A DNA stretch of 64,000 nt, taken from the NCBI RefSeq assembly GCF_035594125.1, contig NW_026973714.1, positions 492,501 through 556,500 on the forward strand, written 5' to 3'. Shown one piece after another: positions 24,855 to 37,720 of the stretch (position 1 is the first letter of the stretch; each line of letters starts with the position of its first letter). The stretch comes from Scylla paramamosain (lineage: Eukaryota; Arthropoda; Malacostraca; Decapoda; Portunidae). The notes below the pieces were generated by a model. The model ran no database searches. It saw only the letters and a program-made list of their open reading frames with translations, and was not told the origin of the DNA. The position numbers and the translations under genes are program-made.

Positions 24855-26134
24855 TAGTCCTCCTCCTCCTTATGTTTGGGTTTTGTATGGTTGTCTTCTT
24901 GTTCTTTGTTAAGTTGTGTTCCTTCTTGGGTCCTCGTCCTTCATATTCGCCTTGTTTATTATCTTTCTCCTCCTGTTTAAGTTTCGTCTGGTTTTCCTTT
25001 TGTTCCTTGGTTACTAATTTTCGTCTCCTACCTTTCATTCTCCTCTGCTTTATTTAGTCTTACTGCTGCTCACTAGTGCCAGGAATCCCTCTCTACCTCT
25101 GACTCAAGGATCGAGACGCGGGCAGACGAACATTTTCCACAAAGGAGATTAACAAACAAGAAACACGCCTATGAGAAGGAAAATTGGCCAACAAACTAGA
25201 TTAGAATGGAAAATTGAAGTTAAAAAAAAAGACATGGGGAGAGAGAAAGACAATGAGACAGAGAGGAAAGGGAGGAAGATGGGGAGGAAGAGAACGAGGA
25301 AAGGAGGGAGGAAGGAAGCTGATTGCGGTCTGCTGCATCAAAAGCTCTCAATTTGTCATCCTCAATGGGATAATACCCGAGTTTAATTGTTTCCCTCTCG
25401 GCACGAATGCTGTAGACAGGGCGGCATGCTGCTCTCGTAGGGAATGGCAGCGGAATGGGAGAGGACGGGGAGTGGGGCGGACAGACTGCTTGGGTTGACT
25501 GGAAAATGGAGGAGTGTGGAGTGCAAGGTGGAGTTTGGCAGGGAGTGGAATGTTAGTGGGGAGAAAGTAAGAAGGACAGGAGGTTAAGATCTTGGTTGCA
25601 GACGGTGGAAGTGAAAAAGGTGATAGGGTGTGGAATGCAAGGTGGAATTTGCATTTACGGAGCAGATTTAGGTGGATAGATGGAAAGAAGACTGATGGTG
25701 CGGAGTAGAAGTGGAGGTGGGGAGATGAGAGTGAAGGGAAGATGAAGTGAAGTGAAGCGACGATGGGGAGATAGTAGATTGATTGATACAGGAGGAGGAG
25801 GTGCAGTGTGGAGTGCATGGCAGGGGTGTAATGGGGAGGAGGCAGACAGCTGGAAGGAGAAGGCAGAGTGTGGGGAGGAGGAGGGTCTGGGAAGAGAAAT
25901 GTAGGCTGAGCATAGTGGTCTGGTAATGGTAAATACATGCACGAACTGTCCTCGTCTCCCCGAAATTGCCCTAATGACCCACTTACTGCCACACAAGCCG
26001 CTGCTCATCTCTTCTTATTTCTTGCCTTTTACGCACGCCAAGGAATGCACACCACGAACATTCCACATGAATTTTACACGCGATAAAATAAGATCTTCGG
26101 GTCAGCGTGCTAACTATGGGGGATCCCTGTCAGA

Positions 26135-26136
<2 letters not shown>

Positions 26137-26229
<93 letters not shown>
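26137..26229. repeat. (AT)n microsatellite
   Basis: Pure AT run of 93 bp. Confidence 0.97.
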
Positions 26230-26232
<3 letters not shown>

Positions 26233-26331
26233 GATAAATACAAGAATATACTCGTATATACCACGAGCATGCACGAGTTCATATTATGGTCGCATTTTGA
26301 AGTGTTTTACGACATATGGAAACCGTACACA

Positions 26332-26347
26332 CAAACACACACACACG

Positions 26348-26395
<48 letters not shown>
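26332..26395. repeat. (AC)n microsatellite
   Basis: AC run of about 64 bp with one ACGCAT interruption near its start. Confidence 0.94.
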
Positions 26396-26398
<3 letters not shown>

Positions 26399-26559
26399 AA
26401 GGACATCAATGCATAATGCAACATATATATTTTTTCTCCTTTATATATAAATATTTTTGCAATCGTTGTTTTGCATTACATGTATTTCACCGACCTTGAA
26501 CAAATCACAATGTCGGAGCTTAATTATTGCATTTTCACAATAGACTGCAATCGCTGGTA

Positions 26560-26561
<2 letters not shown>

Positions 26562-26620
<59 letters not shown>

Positions 26621-26665
26621 CATTATTATTATTATTATCATCATAATCATCACCATTACCATTAT
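26562..26665. repeat. (ATT)n microsatellite
   Basis: ATT units with ATC interruptions towards the right end. Confidence 0.94.
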
Positions 26666-26727
26666 TTTCGCAAACAAGATACCAGTAACTATGAAGGTCG
26701 TTTAAGTTACGTTATGGGCACGGCAAC

Positions 26728-26729
<2 letters not shown>

Positions 26730-26788
<59 letters not shown>
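26730..26788. repeat. (AC)n microsatellite
   Basis: Pure AC run of 59 bp. Confidence 0.95.
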
Positions 26789-26791
<3 letters not shown>

Positions 26792-27459
26792 CAGGTACTA
26801 TTTCGGTGTATTGGTGTGCTCTGATGTGGCCTAATTAAACCTACGCGGGGAGCCGAATGATCACGTCTCGAAAATGGACACTGCACATCATTACTATCTA
26901 TTCACGTCAAAGCAAGTCCGTCAAACTCTCAAGATTTGTTCAAAGGTTATTCGATACACTGGTGAAGCGCTTCGTTAATCATCACCATTAAAACTACAAG
27001 ATTCTACAGCAGGAAAATGGTCTTCAATGCTTAGAGAGGGAGGGATTAAACAGCGCTCGCTACACTGGTACACCGCCTTAGAAGTACTGTGTTACATTGT
27101 CGATACATTTGCACAATTCTTGGCTTACATCACGTGCCTATTCTTTGCGTGTCCGATATGAATTAAGATTATCAAAGTTCCTATAGACATGCACATATAA
27201 AGAACGTCTGGCCTTATAGAATGATACGGCTGGGTAAGTTCAGAGGGCGGCCACTGGTTTAATGCATCATATATATGTAAATTGCCTATACTGGGAAATT
27301 GATGTACAAATGCACCACTACATCATGCCGCCAGTCCCGCCACCGACCCCGAGCTGCCAGGGTGGTGTTCGTGTGGCGAGGCGAGGCAATTTGTTGAAGG
27401 CTACACTGATTAGTTTCTACGTTAAATATCACTTTCATTCACCATACTCTTACTCTCAT

Positions 27460-27800
27460 TTCACTATCCTTTCCATGTTCTTCCCGCTAATTCATTTCAG
27501 GCTTCTTCTAGTACGTGCAAGAGGAGGCGTGAAAGTATGTGTGTATCAATAATGCGAGAAAGGAAATGAATCATACGTGTTTATCTATCGTGACTGCATT
27601 CCAGAGCTTCAAAGACTCGACTCCAAGTGAATCATCTCATTCACTTCACGCTTCTAGAAACATGAAGCGTCTGTGTATCTATGAATACAAGAAAGAAGTG
27701 CAACATTTATCACTATATTCATGATGACTTCATTCCGAAGCTTCAACGATTCGACTTCAAGTGAGTCGGCTTCGCATTCCTCCAAAGCTCTGCAGCTTAT
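27460..27800. repeat. ~134-bp degenerate tandem repeat
   Basis: CATTCC.AGCTTCAA..ATTCGACT-like blocks recur 134 bp apart (near 27597 and 27731). The intervening block CTTCTAG..ACGTG / CTTCTAGAAACATG and GTGTGTATCTATGAATAC is also repeated upstream in weaker form. At least two clear and one weak copy are present. The period is not a multiple of three, so the similar peptides it encodes do not indicate a gene. Confidence 0.7.
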
Positions 27801-28002
27801 GAATTGGGGTGGTGGAGACGTGTGGCATCACCGGTGGCTACTCCTGCAGGATGAAGCGTACACAGAGTCGTTGATATACAGAACAGCCAGCAAAGCTTTC
27901 TAACTGAACTGACCTCCAAGCAGTAATCGTTGCATGAATGAAAGAGTCCTTAAATATTATGTAATAAACTTATTACTCACATAGTTGCCACGTGTCTCCA
28001 TA

Positions 28003-28004
<2 letters not shown>

Positions 28005-28042
<38 letters not shown>
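28005..28042. repeat. (CT)19 microsatellite
   Basis: Pure CT run of 38 bp. Confidence 0.93.
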
Positions 28043-28045
<3 letters not shown>

Positions 28046-28626
28046 CAACATGACGTGTCACATATTATAAGATGCGAAAACATATCTTATACTGAGTAAA
28101 AACCTTATATAAACATCTACAAAGGGAGAGGAGGAGACGGTGAAGAGAGAGGATTACGTGAAGGAGTGGGAGAAGGGGAGGGGAGGAGGCGAGGGGGAGG
28201 AAGACATTGAGGGAGGAGCATAAGATGGAAGCGCGGGAAAATTTATCCTCGACAAAGTGGTATGATTCATTGCCTTCTACATAATATATTGTGTGTACTT
28301 CACCAGTAAGGCTTACTGTGGTGCGCGAAGACCGTGTTTGCAGTGTGAGAGAGGATACAAAGGAGGCACAGCTGATATGTAAGCAGCTGATACAGTCATG
28401 GCGGGGTGGCGGGGTAGGGAAGGGAATTTCCTGCTACAAGGGGAAGTCTAGTCACTTCATATAAACACTAACCTCCTTTTGTTGCAATGACCACGTGAGG
28501 TGTTGGGAGAAGCCAGTGCCAGCCTCAGTACTGAGTTGTGTTCGCTGTGTCAAGGGTTGTGATGTCTTCCTCAGCGCTTCCGCAATGCTCCTAGTGTCCT
28601 GAGGCGGCAGCAATCGAGCGTATATC

Positions 28627-28882
28627 AAAGGACTGCAAGGACAAGCCTGTACTAAGGTGCAAGAAGAATATACTTAAAAGGTCAATCCTATACTTAATTA
28701 ACAAATATACAATTTTTCCTACAACAGGTGAACGATCGTTATTGAACGTATAAACAATCTGACTTAGAGGTGAGTGATAAAACGCGCTTTTGACTTGATA
28801 TTCTAACGCGCTTTTGATAGCAATATATCAGCAACGTTTTCCGCGCTTTTGATATGCCAATCCGCGCTTTCGTAAAACGCCG
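28627..28882 (+). mobile_element. MULE 3'-end fragment (256 bp)
   Basis: This block matches 46361-46616, the right end of the complete MULE described below, over 256 bp. I found no difference on reading both copies. It includes the four subterminal GCGCTTTtGA-type motifs and the 15-bp right terminal repeat ending ACGCCG. It lies in the same orientation as the full element. There is no transposase and no matching left terminal repeat in the preceding ~300 bp, so it is a truncated or deletion-derived copy. The 14 bases just before it (GAGCGTATATCAAA, 28616-28629, overlapping the match start by three) match the reverse complement of the hairpin tip of the full element (44591-44604). No 9-bp target duplication is visible. 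Confidence 0.92.
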
Positions 28883-30166
28883 TGCTGGGGAAGAGGATAC
28901 GAGGGGAAGACGTTCAGATGTAAATGAGGGGAGGGAAAGAAGACCTGTGGATATGGCTGTACTTGGCGACCTTTCTGTTGATCCTGCTGTAGGGGACGAG
29001 GTGTTGCACGCGTACTGCCATTCTGTGAGTCTCCATTTGCTATTTATCTCCTTCAATAACTAATTTCTTGGTGTTAATTTTGTGTTGTCTTTGTGGCGGT
29101 GGCGCTGTGGTGGCGTCTGACGAGAGGTAAGGGGCTTGTTTAGTGTTTGTTCGCTAATTGTAGTCAGTTCTTAGCATCGTTTTCTGTTCTAGTGGATCAT
29201 GGAGCCGAGCACAGCAGCCAGGCGTCACAGTACAAGTCCGGGTTTTTCTCAGCCATCTTGTTCCTTACATACAGATAATCCCTGGGTGAACCGCTCCTCC
29301 TCCTTAGTCTTCCTCGGTGCAGTGGCTGTTTTATTATAATTTTGCGTGTTAATGCATTACTAAGAGGTCTGCAGAAACGTATGTAAATTATATTAATTTT
29401 TAATACGTTGGTAGGAACCCAGCAGAAAAGAGTGTACATAATTGCTAAGCCAGGGGGTCGGTAATCATGATTAATATTGCAGTGCACCAAGATTCAGGAA
29501 GCTTCTCCTGGTGTGTGCTGGGGAAATACATGAGCTTGCGTTCCCGCGTCTTTCAAAACATCCACCAATATTCCGTCCTCTCCCGGGCCTTTCTTGCTTC
29601 GTTCCTTGAAGGGCAGAGGCTACAGCGTTCGTTGTCATCTGGTGAAATGTTTACTGCTCTCATCGTGATATTAAAACACTGAAAGTATGCGTGCATATTT
29701 TTCTGCCATTTCATTCTTATGGTCAATGGCTTCATCCTCTCCGTCTTTCAGAACCAGTCTTCGTTTGACTGAAAGGAAATCTCTGACTATTTTGAATGAC
29801 TTTTACTTTTATATTTTCAACATTTATATATTTTTTTTCTTGGTCTTTTCCTTGTTAATTAATTTGTCAGTTTTATTTTGTCAAATTTTATCTCTTCTTT
29901 TAAACTGTGTATTCACTGTTCCTCTCACACCTTCAAAGGTCACCTTGTAAGATTTTTTCCGTGTTGACATTTGCTGGAGTCTTTCCTCTGCACCTTCCAC
30001 TGTCAAGTCTTTTCAAGTTTATTGTTACAGTGTCATCTTCAACAGTTACAGTCTGAAATATGTTATTTATTTAAAGTTTAAAATAATTTAAATTATGTAT
30101 GGACAGCGGTGGTCTCACAGCCCCAGGTTGTATGAGAGATTCATTGCCTAGGACCTGCCTACTGAG

Positions 30167-30168
<2 letters not shown>

Positions 30169-30242
<74 letters not shown>
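30169..30242. repeat. (GA)37 microsatellite
   Basis: Pure GA run of 74 bp. Confidence 0.96.
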
Positions 30243-30245
<3 letters not shown>

Positions 30246-30741
30246 CCTAGTATCTAAATACGTGCTGCTATTCGCCCAATCCTTGTCACCTGTCTTCGGA
30301 AACGCGTGTTGGACATGTACTCGTGTAGCCAATAACTCGTGTGGAGGAAGCAGATTAACTGTGGAAATCTTTCTTTCACCTTTGGCGCTCCTCTGTACAA
30401 GGCGGAGAAGAGAAGGGCGGAGGATAAAACCAGAATTCCGCGCTCTTCACTGCAAGGTCCACGGCGCCCAAATTGAGGCGCCGTCCTCACTCACCCGCAT
30501 GAAATGCGAGTAGTCTTCTTCCCTCCCTTCCTCCCTCCCTCCCAGCTTTTTCCTTCCGTCCCTTCCTCTCGTCCCTTTCCTTTCCTCTCCTGACCCTATC
30601 CTTCTCTTCCATCCCACCTTGCCTTTTCTGCTTCCTCCTCACTTCTTCCTCAGCTTCCTCCCCGCTCCGCTCGCTTCCTCCCTCCTGGATGATAAAACTT
30701 GAGACCTGCCAATATCAGGGCAATGCTTCATATCCGTGTCA

Positions 30742-30783
30742 GTGGTGGTGGTGGTGGTGGTGGTGGTGGTGGTGGTGGTGGTG
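30742..30783. repeat. (GGT)14 microsatellite
   Basis: Pure GGT/TGG run of 42 bp. Confidence 0.94.
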
Positions 30784-31546
30784 TGATGGAGAGTGAGTGT
30801 CCGTTTATTGTACATTCACTTCAGTATTGGGTAAGATCATGGCCGGGGAAGGTTTGCTCACTCCCTCCTCTGCTAATCCGTTTAATCTTGTTAACCATTA
30901 TGTGGTTTTAATGCGCTCTCTTTTTGTGTGGGTGAGAAACTATTGTATTGGTAGTTCTCTTTCTTATGATTAGCTACGAGTAAATTATATGGATGGCATT
31001 TCTTTTTTCTACTGTCTTGAACGATTTGAAGAGCGCAGCATCAAGGCATCTCCAGATCTCATTTAACCTCCGCGACTGGAATCCCATTTCCATAACTTTT
31101 TTTTTCCGCGTAGCTGTAATTAACCCCCCCACCTTTTTTTCATGCAGCTCATGACTGTCCTCTTTACACGTTTAAAAATAATTTCAGGTTTATCTTTACA
31201 GTTCAGTATACGATGTGTATGTAATTCCGAGGGCAGTGCACCGAGGAGGAAGTCTTTAGTTTTGTATCTCGTGCCCTTTCGGTGTAAATAGAGGCGTGTG
31301 ATTCGTTCTCGTGTCGTCGTGGTCTTTTTACCGCGTGAGAGCGAGAGATGGAAAGTCTGGGAGGGTATTCTGTCAGCCTGTCACCATCACTGGGCGTCTG
31401 GTTACCTGGCGTCACGTGTCCTCCCCGAGCGCTCACGGTTTTTATCTCCTCATGACTCTGTGGCCACTATGGTGAATCGCCCCCGCCCACACGTACACAC
31501 AAGCTGGTACACACGAACAGGCAGGCAGACACATATGCACTTAACC

Positions 31547-31661
<115 letters not shown>

Positions 31662-33063
31662 CATCACGACACAAGGCAAGGAGACCCTTCACACACTCTG
31701 TGACGCCTTCCCCTTCCCTGGACGTCGTTTCTTCTCGGCAGTTTCCTTCCTCCTCGTCCACGACACACATTGATGCCATGGAGGTGAAGTGGGTGAGTGT
31801 TGAGGCAAGACATACATATTCATAAAATCAAGTACAGTTGAAGTTTCTATACCGATCAGGGGTGCTGCTGACGACTGTAGTTGGGAGGGGGGGGGGGGTG
31901 GCCCTGGTGGTGAAGCTGGTTGGTTGTAGTGGTAGTGGAGATACTGGTGATGGTCGTCTGCAGTTGCCTCCTCCTCCTCCTCCTCCCTTTCTCCCTTTGT
32001 GTCTCTCCACTCCTAACATTGCACCTCACCTCACTCCCAGCATCACTTTTCACTTCCGTAAAACACACAACCAGCTCTTGCCTCACCTCTCACCCCACCT
32101 CACTCTCAATACTCCTCTCCCTCCCCCACCCCATCTCGCCCCTCCTGCGCCCCACAGCAAGACGTGTCCTCACATTCTCTCCCTTCTAACCGCCCTGGCT
32201 CACTGGAGTGCAATTCTCTCACGTGTAAATGGAGTGTGTGAACGGCAGGTGTTACAGTGATTAATGGCCGCGTTTGTATTAAGCTGTGACCAGAGGGAAC
32301 ATATGCCTTAATTCTGGCGGCGCGTCCTGGCGGTGATCCAGCAGTGCCCAAGCTGAACTGGCGGCGGGAAGGTGGTGCCGCCCTCCAGCCTCACTCCTCT
32401 CCCTTCCTCCAGTGTGTTAGTCACGTGGGGAATGTGTCTGCAGGTCGTCGTCACTCGCCAGCATTGATACTTGCTTCCCGGTATTGAGTCCCGGCACTGC
32501 TGATGTCTTGGTGCGTGTCGTGTTGTAGTAATGAGGCTGCACTGCCGCTTGCCATTTCACCTGAACGACAAATTGATTTGCCTAGATTTATTTGTTATTT
32601 ACACTTACTTATGGGAAGAAAAAATGTATATATTTAAAAAAAAAAAATCAGTCACCTTAGTTTATAAATAAATGTTATTCCTCGGGACCGCCAACACCAA
32701 CCATCAGATAAGATGCGGCGGGAATTAAGGAACATTTATCGAAAAGAATGTAAATCTTTGTGCGCCACCTGATGTGATTTTTTTTTAAGTATGTACGCTT
32801 TGGTGCTTAAATCTTCCTTGCCATCTGATGCAGAGCGAGAGGATCACTGGAATACTTGCAGCTAAATAAGAAGCAAGTGGAAGCCTTTCAAAGAGGAGAT
32901 AAACCGAAGGATTATTGTGTGGTGGGGTGAGAGCGTTCAATATAGAATAAGCAGCTTGCCGCCACACACCAGCAAACTTATACCATCGCTGCGTGAAGGA
33001 AGGAGGGAGTTGAGGAGCGTCCTGCAATGCCCTTACGTTCACTGATCGCGGTTTGATGGTTTC

Positions 33064-33065
<2 letters not shown>

Positions 33066-33096
<31 letters not shown>
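33066..33096. repeat. (TG)n microsatellite
   Basis: Pure TG run of 31 bp. Confidence 0.92.
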
Positions 33097-33098
<2 letters not shown>

Positions 33099-33156
33099 CG
33101 ACAACGAGAGGAAGGGAATCGGCTGCTATGGACGACCAGATCTCTTGCTGAGGCCT

Positions 33157-33158
<2 letters not shown>

Positions 33159-33199
<41 letters not shown>

Positions 33200-33236
33200 A
33201 CCACCACCATAACCACCACCACCACCACCACCACCA
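33159..33236. repeat. (CT)20 then (ACC)n compound microsatellite
   Basis: CT run to 33198, followed directly by an ACC trinucleotide tract. Confidence 0.94.
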
Positions 33237-33890
33237 TTCTTCCTTATGCAATTCTGGGGAAACAAAAATTGAGGCTAGGAATCAAGGTGGTGTTGATGGG
33301 CAGGTTACGGCGCGCACCTCCAGTGAATGCAGCGGGAATGACTGTTCAACGGCCGTAAAGCTCCTGCAGCCGGGAATGAAGGCGCCTCGCTGCTCATGTG
33401 CCTTCCCCAGGGGACGAAAATGAGACAGAGGCGTTTGTATATCACGGGGATGTGTGTTCAGGACCCCGGGGGCAAACTTAGGTCTGGTGTGCCGCACTCT
33501 TTGTTGCTGTTGAGGCCTTTGTGTGGTGTTACTCAAACCTTACTAACTGATGCCTGGCTGTGTTGTTCAGTGTTCTGTGTGGTGATACTGAAGCTTTGTT
33601 AAATGATGCTTGCTCTGTTAATTTTTTTTCTTGTGTATATGTGTGTGTTATTGAAATCTTTAATGGGTATCTGTCTGATTTCCTTCTGGCTTTCACACCC
33701 GCCTTGTGCTGCTGCTGTTGTTCCTCTCACCTGGTGGCGGTTAGAAAACAGAGGATGTGGGTTTGTGTTATTTTCGGTATATCGCTACACTGTTCTTTTA
33801 CGAATACTACCCGAAAACACGTCCTTTATTTCCTCCAGTCATTTTTCCAAGTGTATCTGTAAATAGATTACCTTGCGATGTGCCCACTGT

Positions 33891-33891
<1 letters not shown>

Positions 33892-33954
<63 letters not shown>

Positions 33955-33972
33955 ACCACCACCACCACCACC
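33892..33972. repeat. (AC)n then (ACC)n compound microsatellite
   Basis: AC run that changes into ACC units near 33951. Confidence 0.95.
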
Positions 33973-34109
33973 TGTGAGGCGAGATTTCCATGATGAATAC
34001 AAAGTGGTTCCTTTCTTTCAAGATTAACAAGAGAGCAGAGTCCATTTTCTAAGCAAAGCGTCTTGAAGTGTTCAACAAACAACGCCAAGAAAACCTGACT
34101 TCTTTTTTA

Positions 34110-34110
<1 letters not shown>

Positions 34111-34170
<60 letters not shown>

Positions 34171-34184
34171 ACTGTGTGCGTGAC

Positions 34185-34228
<44 letters not shown>

Positions 34229-34242
34229 ACTGTGTGCGTGAC

Positions 34243-34290
<48 letters not shown>

Positions 34291-34298
34291 ACTGTGTA
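34111..34298. repeat. (TG)n with ~60-bp higher-order structure
   Basis: A TG tract interrupted three times by a GCGTGACTGTG cassette, at 34166, 34224 and 34286 (spacing 58 and 62 bp). The first two cassettes are double and are followed by TGTATATG. Whole blocks, not just dinucleotides, were copied. Confidence 0.92.
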
Positions 34299-36210
34299 AC
34301 CTTCATGTGCACCACTGATGCATGTACGTGTGTAAGTTCACACACACCTTTTTAGTTCTCACTTTTCGTGTGTAATGATTGTTTTTTTTTTTTCCCGGCT
34401 CTCTTTAAATTTTCGTTTTCTTTTTCATCATTCCTTTCCTCATTTCTCTGTAGATCTGCTTTCTAGTCCTTTGTATGTTATCCTGTCCCTCTTCTTATGT
34501 AATTTTTTCCTTTTTTTTCTTCTTATTTCATTCTTTTACATTGATTTTTCATTTTCTATACTGCCTCTCCCATCTTCCGCATTTCTTTCTTTCAGTATTC
34601 ATCTATTTTTCTTATTTCTTTGCGAAGTCCTTCATGATACAAACTGTTATCGTGTCCTATCCAGAGACAGGGAAAAATTCAACACGTGCATCGTCACAAT
34701 GGGGTTTCCATATAGTAAGTGAGTGCTTTACGTAATTCATATTAAGTATTGCAGTACTTTATTTGTTGTTTTATATAAAGTCAGCTCAGCATAATCCTCT
34801 TGGCGAGCCTTATAAAATATTAATTTAGGTAATTATCAAAGCAAAATACTTTCCCTCATGCAAGTGTGTGTGATGACTATTTTTCATTTATTTATTTATT
34901 TATTTTTTATTTACAGATCCGTATCTTTGATAATGTAGCGGCCAGGCAGAGTACATTTAGTAATCAACGTTGAAGTATTTCCCGGTGGAAGGATGATGGA
35001 TGAGCTGAGCTGAAAGAGAACAGGAATGAATAAGGGTCTGCGCAAGAAACAAAGCAAAAGGGGGAATACATTTTAGGTAAAGGTGTACTAAATTAGCCAG
35101 AGCAGTGAAGAAAAAAGATACCCTATACAGGAAAAAGAATTATGAGATAAGGGACGCAGGGGAAGGTAAATGGAATCTGAGGGTGTTCCTGCAGGTGTTC
35201 AGGACAGAAGGTGAAGACAGAGTGCTCGGTTTTAGATAGCGAATGGGAAAGTGAAAAAGAGCATTCAACAGTAGTATTGTATTACTGAGTTAGTAGATTC
35301 TCTTAACTGGTCTAAAGCCAACATCTTAGTGTGTGTGTGTGTGTGTGTGTGTGATTATAAACTGTTTGCCGTAAGGGATCCGGAAGCGTGCGGTCAGAAT
35401 CTTGGCGGCCTAGGGGGCGACGAAGGCCTGGTCTCGGGTGACGGCGCCGCTCAGTAGGCTACCTGTGTCATTAGCTGGAATGGGAAGGAACCTTTAACCC
35501 GGAACACACCTGCTTGACTAATGAGGCGAAGTTAGTGCGCTGGTGGTAAGCTGGAAATAATAGGAAAAAGAAACTGCTGCCTCCCATGAAAAATAAGTCC
35601 CAAAAAAAACAAGACAAGCCAACAGTCATCCAGGCTTCATCAGCCAAGGGAAGCCAACATGCACCAGAGCCCTGATCAGCCGAAGAAAGCGAAAACAATG
35701 TCGACACCTTTATCCTCTCCCTCACGTGGAATCCCAGAGGTCGCTGAGAGGCAAATCAGTGCTTGTTCTGCCAACATTCGTCAGTCTCTCCCTTTCCTTG
35801 TCATCTTAAACCTCTCGGCGTGTCTCTCTCCTCCTCGCCCCTCCAGATGTACTTGAAACAGTCGGACGCCCTTCTCATCACCGCAACATTAGACGGTTCC
35901 TAGTCCCATTAACCTGCTGATGAGACTCTGCAGATCTCTACTTAGAACTTGTCGACTGAGGAGTTGCTCTTTGGTCTCCCCTTCGCCTGAATTAACCAGC
36001 CCTTGTCTCAGTTAAGTACCATTACTTCAGCGCCAAGCTCGATGCGTGATTCCGTTATTTTTCGTTCCTCAGGCACGACTTGCATGCGTGGCCAGCTCGG
36101 CAAGGTGATGCCACTCTCTGTGTCTTGCTGTATTGACCACTTTGGCTTCTGCAACAGCTTACTGCAATACTTCATGTGTCTCACTATCATTACTTCACCA
36201 GTACTTTCGA

Positions 36211-36350
<140 letters not shown>

Positions 36351-37557
36351 CAATTTTTCTCTGCCTGGATCGGAATCGTGATTGGTTGCCCCGTATCCTG
36401 GCCTCGGTGGTGTCAGTGGCTGTGCTTGGCAGGAAACCCTAACATTTACCCCGTGATGGCCTCCTATATGTAATGACGGCTTGGGAGGAAGTCGCTGAAT
36501 TGGCTGTGTGGCGTGTGGTGTGGCGTGGCGTGGGAGGCGGGAGGTGGAGGAGCGCGACCTGACAGGATGTGGGCCGGTCGAGAGTTGGTCTTTGTTGATA
36601 TTGTGTGAGTATCATATTCCCAGTGAACCATTGTGACGTGAGATTGGAATATGATAGTCTCAATGTGTCAAGAGGATCGTATTGATAAAAGAAAAACATT
36701 TATAGTAAGGATAATGGTGAAATGTATTGCTCCTTCCATGATGCACAAAGTGCTTGAGAGGAATGCTTGTACTCGTATTCTTCCTTTCATGAGTCATCAA
36801 GAGGAATGGCGCCCAGGCAGGATTGGAAGACGAGTGCAGCCATTGCGCCAATAGGACATGGCTGACAGGATGTGAGAGAACACAAATTCATACTAACGAA
36901 TGAAAGGCTGTTCATGAGAGCCAAATGCTTCATCGTGCGCGCGCATGTTTGTACCAGCAGTTGCTCCTACTTGTGTCTGTCTATGAAAATCCATCCGTTG
37001 GAGCTGATGGCGCCCCGCAGAGCTCAATGTTTTATAGACACAAAAACACTGTGGCTGCACGCACGGTAGGCGCTGCTGAACACGAGACAGGAAGCCTCGT
37101 CCTGCCGTTGCCTGCGTGCGCTCGTCGGCCACACAATGTGCCTGGAAACGCGAGCAGAGCGTGGCCCTTGACCGGCAGCGGCTCGGCCTTTATATATGCC
37201 GTATGCATATTCCTCGGCCGCTCCCGTCATTAGTTCCCTCTTGTGCTCCGTCTCGTCTGAGCTTCGCTATTTTGGCTCCCTCCAGACAGTCGGTTCTTCC
37301 CTTCCCCGTCCTGCCTGATCGCCGCCGCGACTCGCGATGCCAGCGCCTGACTGACGGGAGAAATGCGCGTGAGTTATGCTGCAATTCAGGAGACTTGAAG
37401 GAGAGGAGCAGACTCGCAATAAAACTTACGAAAGATTGTCCCGGCCTCCCCAGCCTCGCAGACCAACAAGTGTCTGCCGCCGCCTTCTGATTTTCGCCCA
37501 ATTGAAGCTTGAGACCGAGCAAGCGGCTCGTCAGGATCACGCCAATCCCTTGTCTCC

Positions 37558-37720
37558 AGGGACAGCAGGTCAGGGCCACGTCAGTCCCGCGTTCCCTGGG
37601 ACAAGAGGTTAGTGCCACGCAGCCTGGCGTCCCCAGGGACAGGTGGTCAGGGCCACCGCTGGGACAGGGACAGGAAGTAAAGGCCAGGGCGTCTTCAGGG
37701 ACAGGAGGCCGCCCACGCCG
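37558..37720. repeat. decayed minisatellite, five units
   Basis: AGGGACAGcAGG-type cores start near 37558, 37597, 37635, 37666 and 37697 (spacing 31-39 bp), and the first three continue with TCAGGGCCACG-like sequence. The array lies in a GC-rich patch. The frame open across it on the minus strand (37190-37762) repeats a CP/LTSCP-like peptide and is explained by the array. Confidence 0.8.

Larger units (their letters stand above)
21432..28626. other. non-genic stretch with several small tandem arrays
   Basis: No recognisable gene. The small open frames here (for example 22488-22706 and 23087-23401) have no motif I know. The stretch holds the 41-bp, 83-bp, 44-bp and 134-bp tandem arrays and the microsatellites listed separately, a pyrimidine-rich block (about 24640-25070) and a purine-rich block (about 25170-25900). 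Confidence 0.45.
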
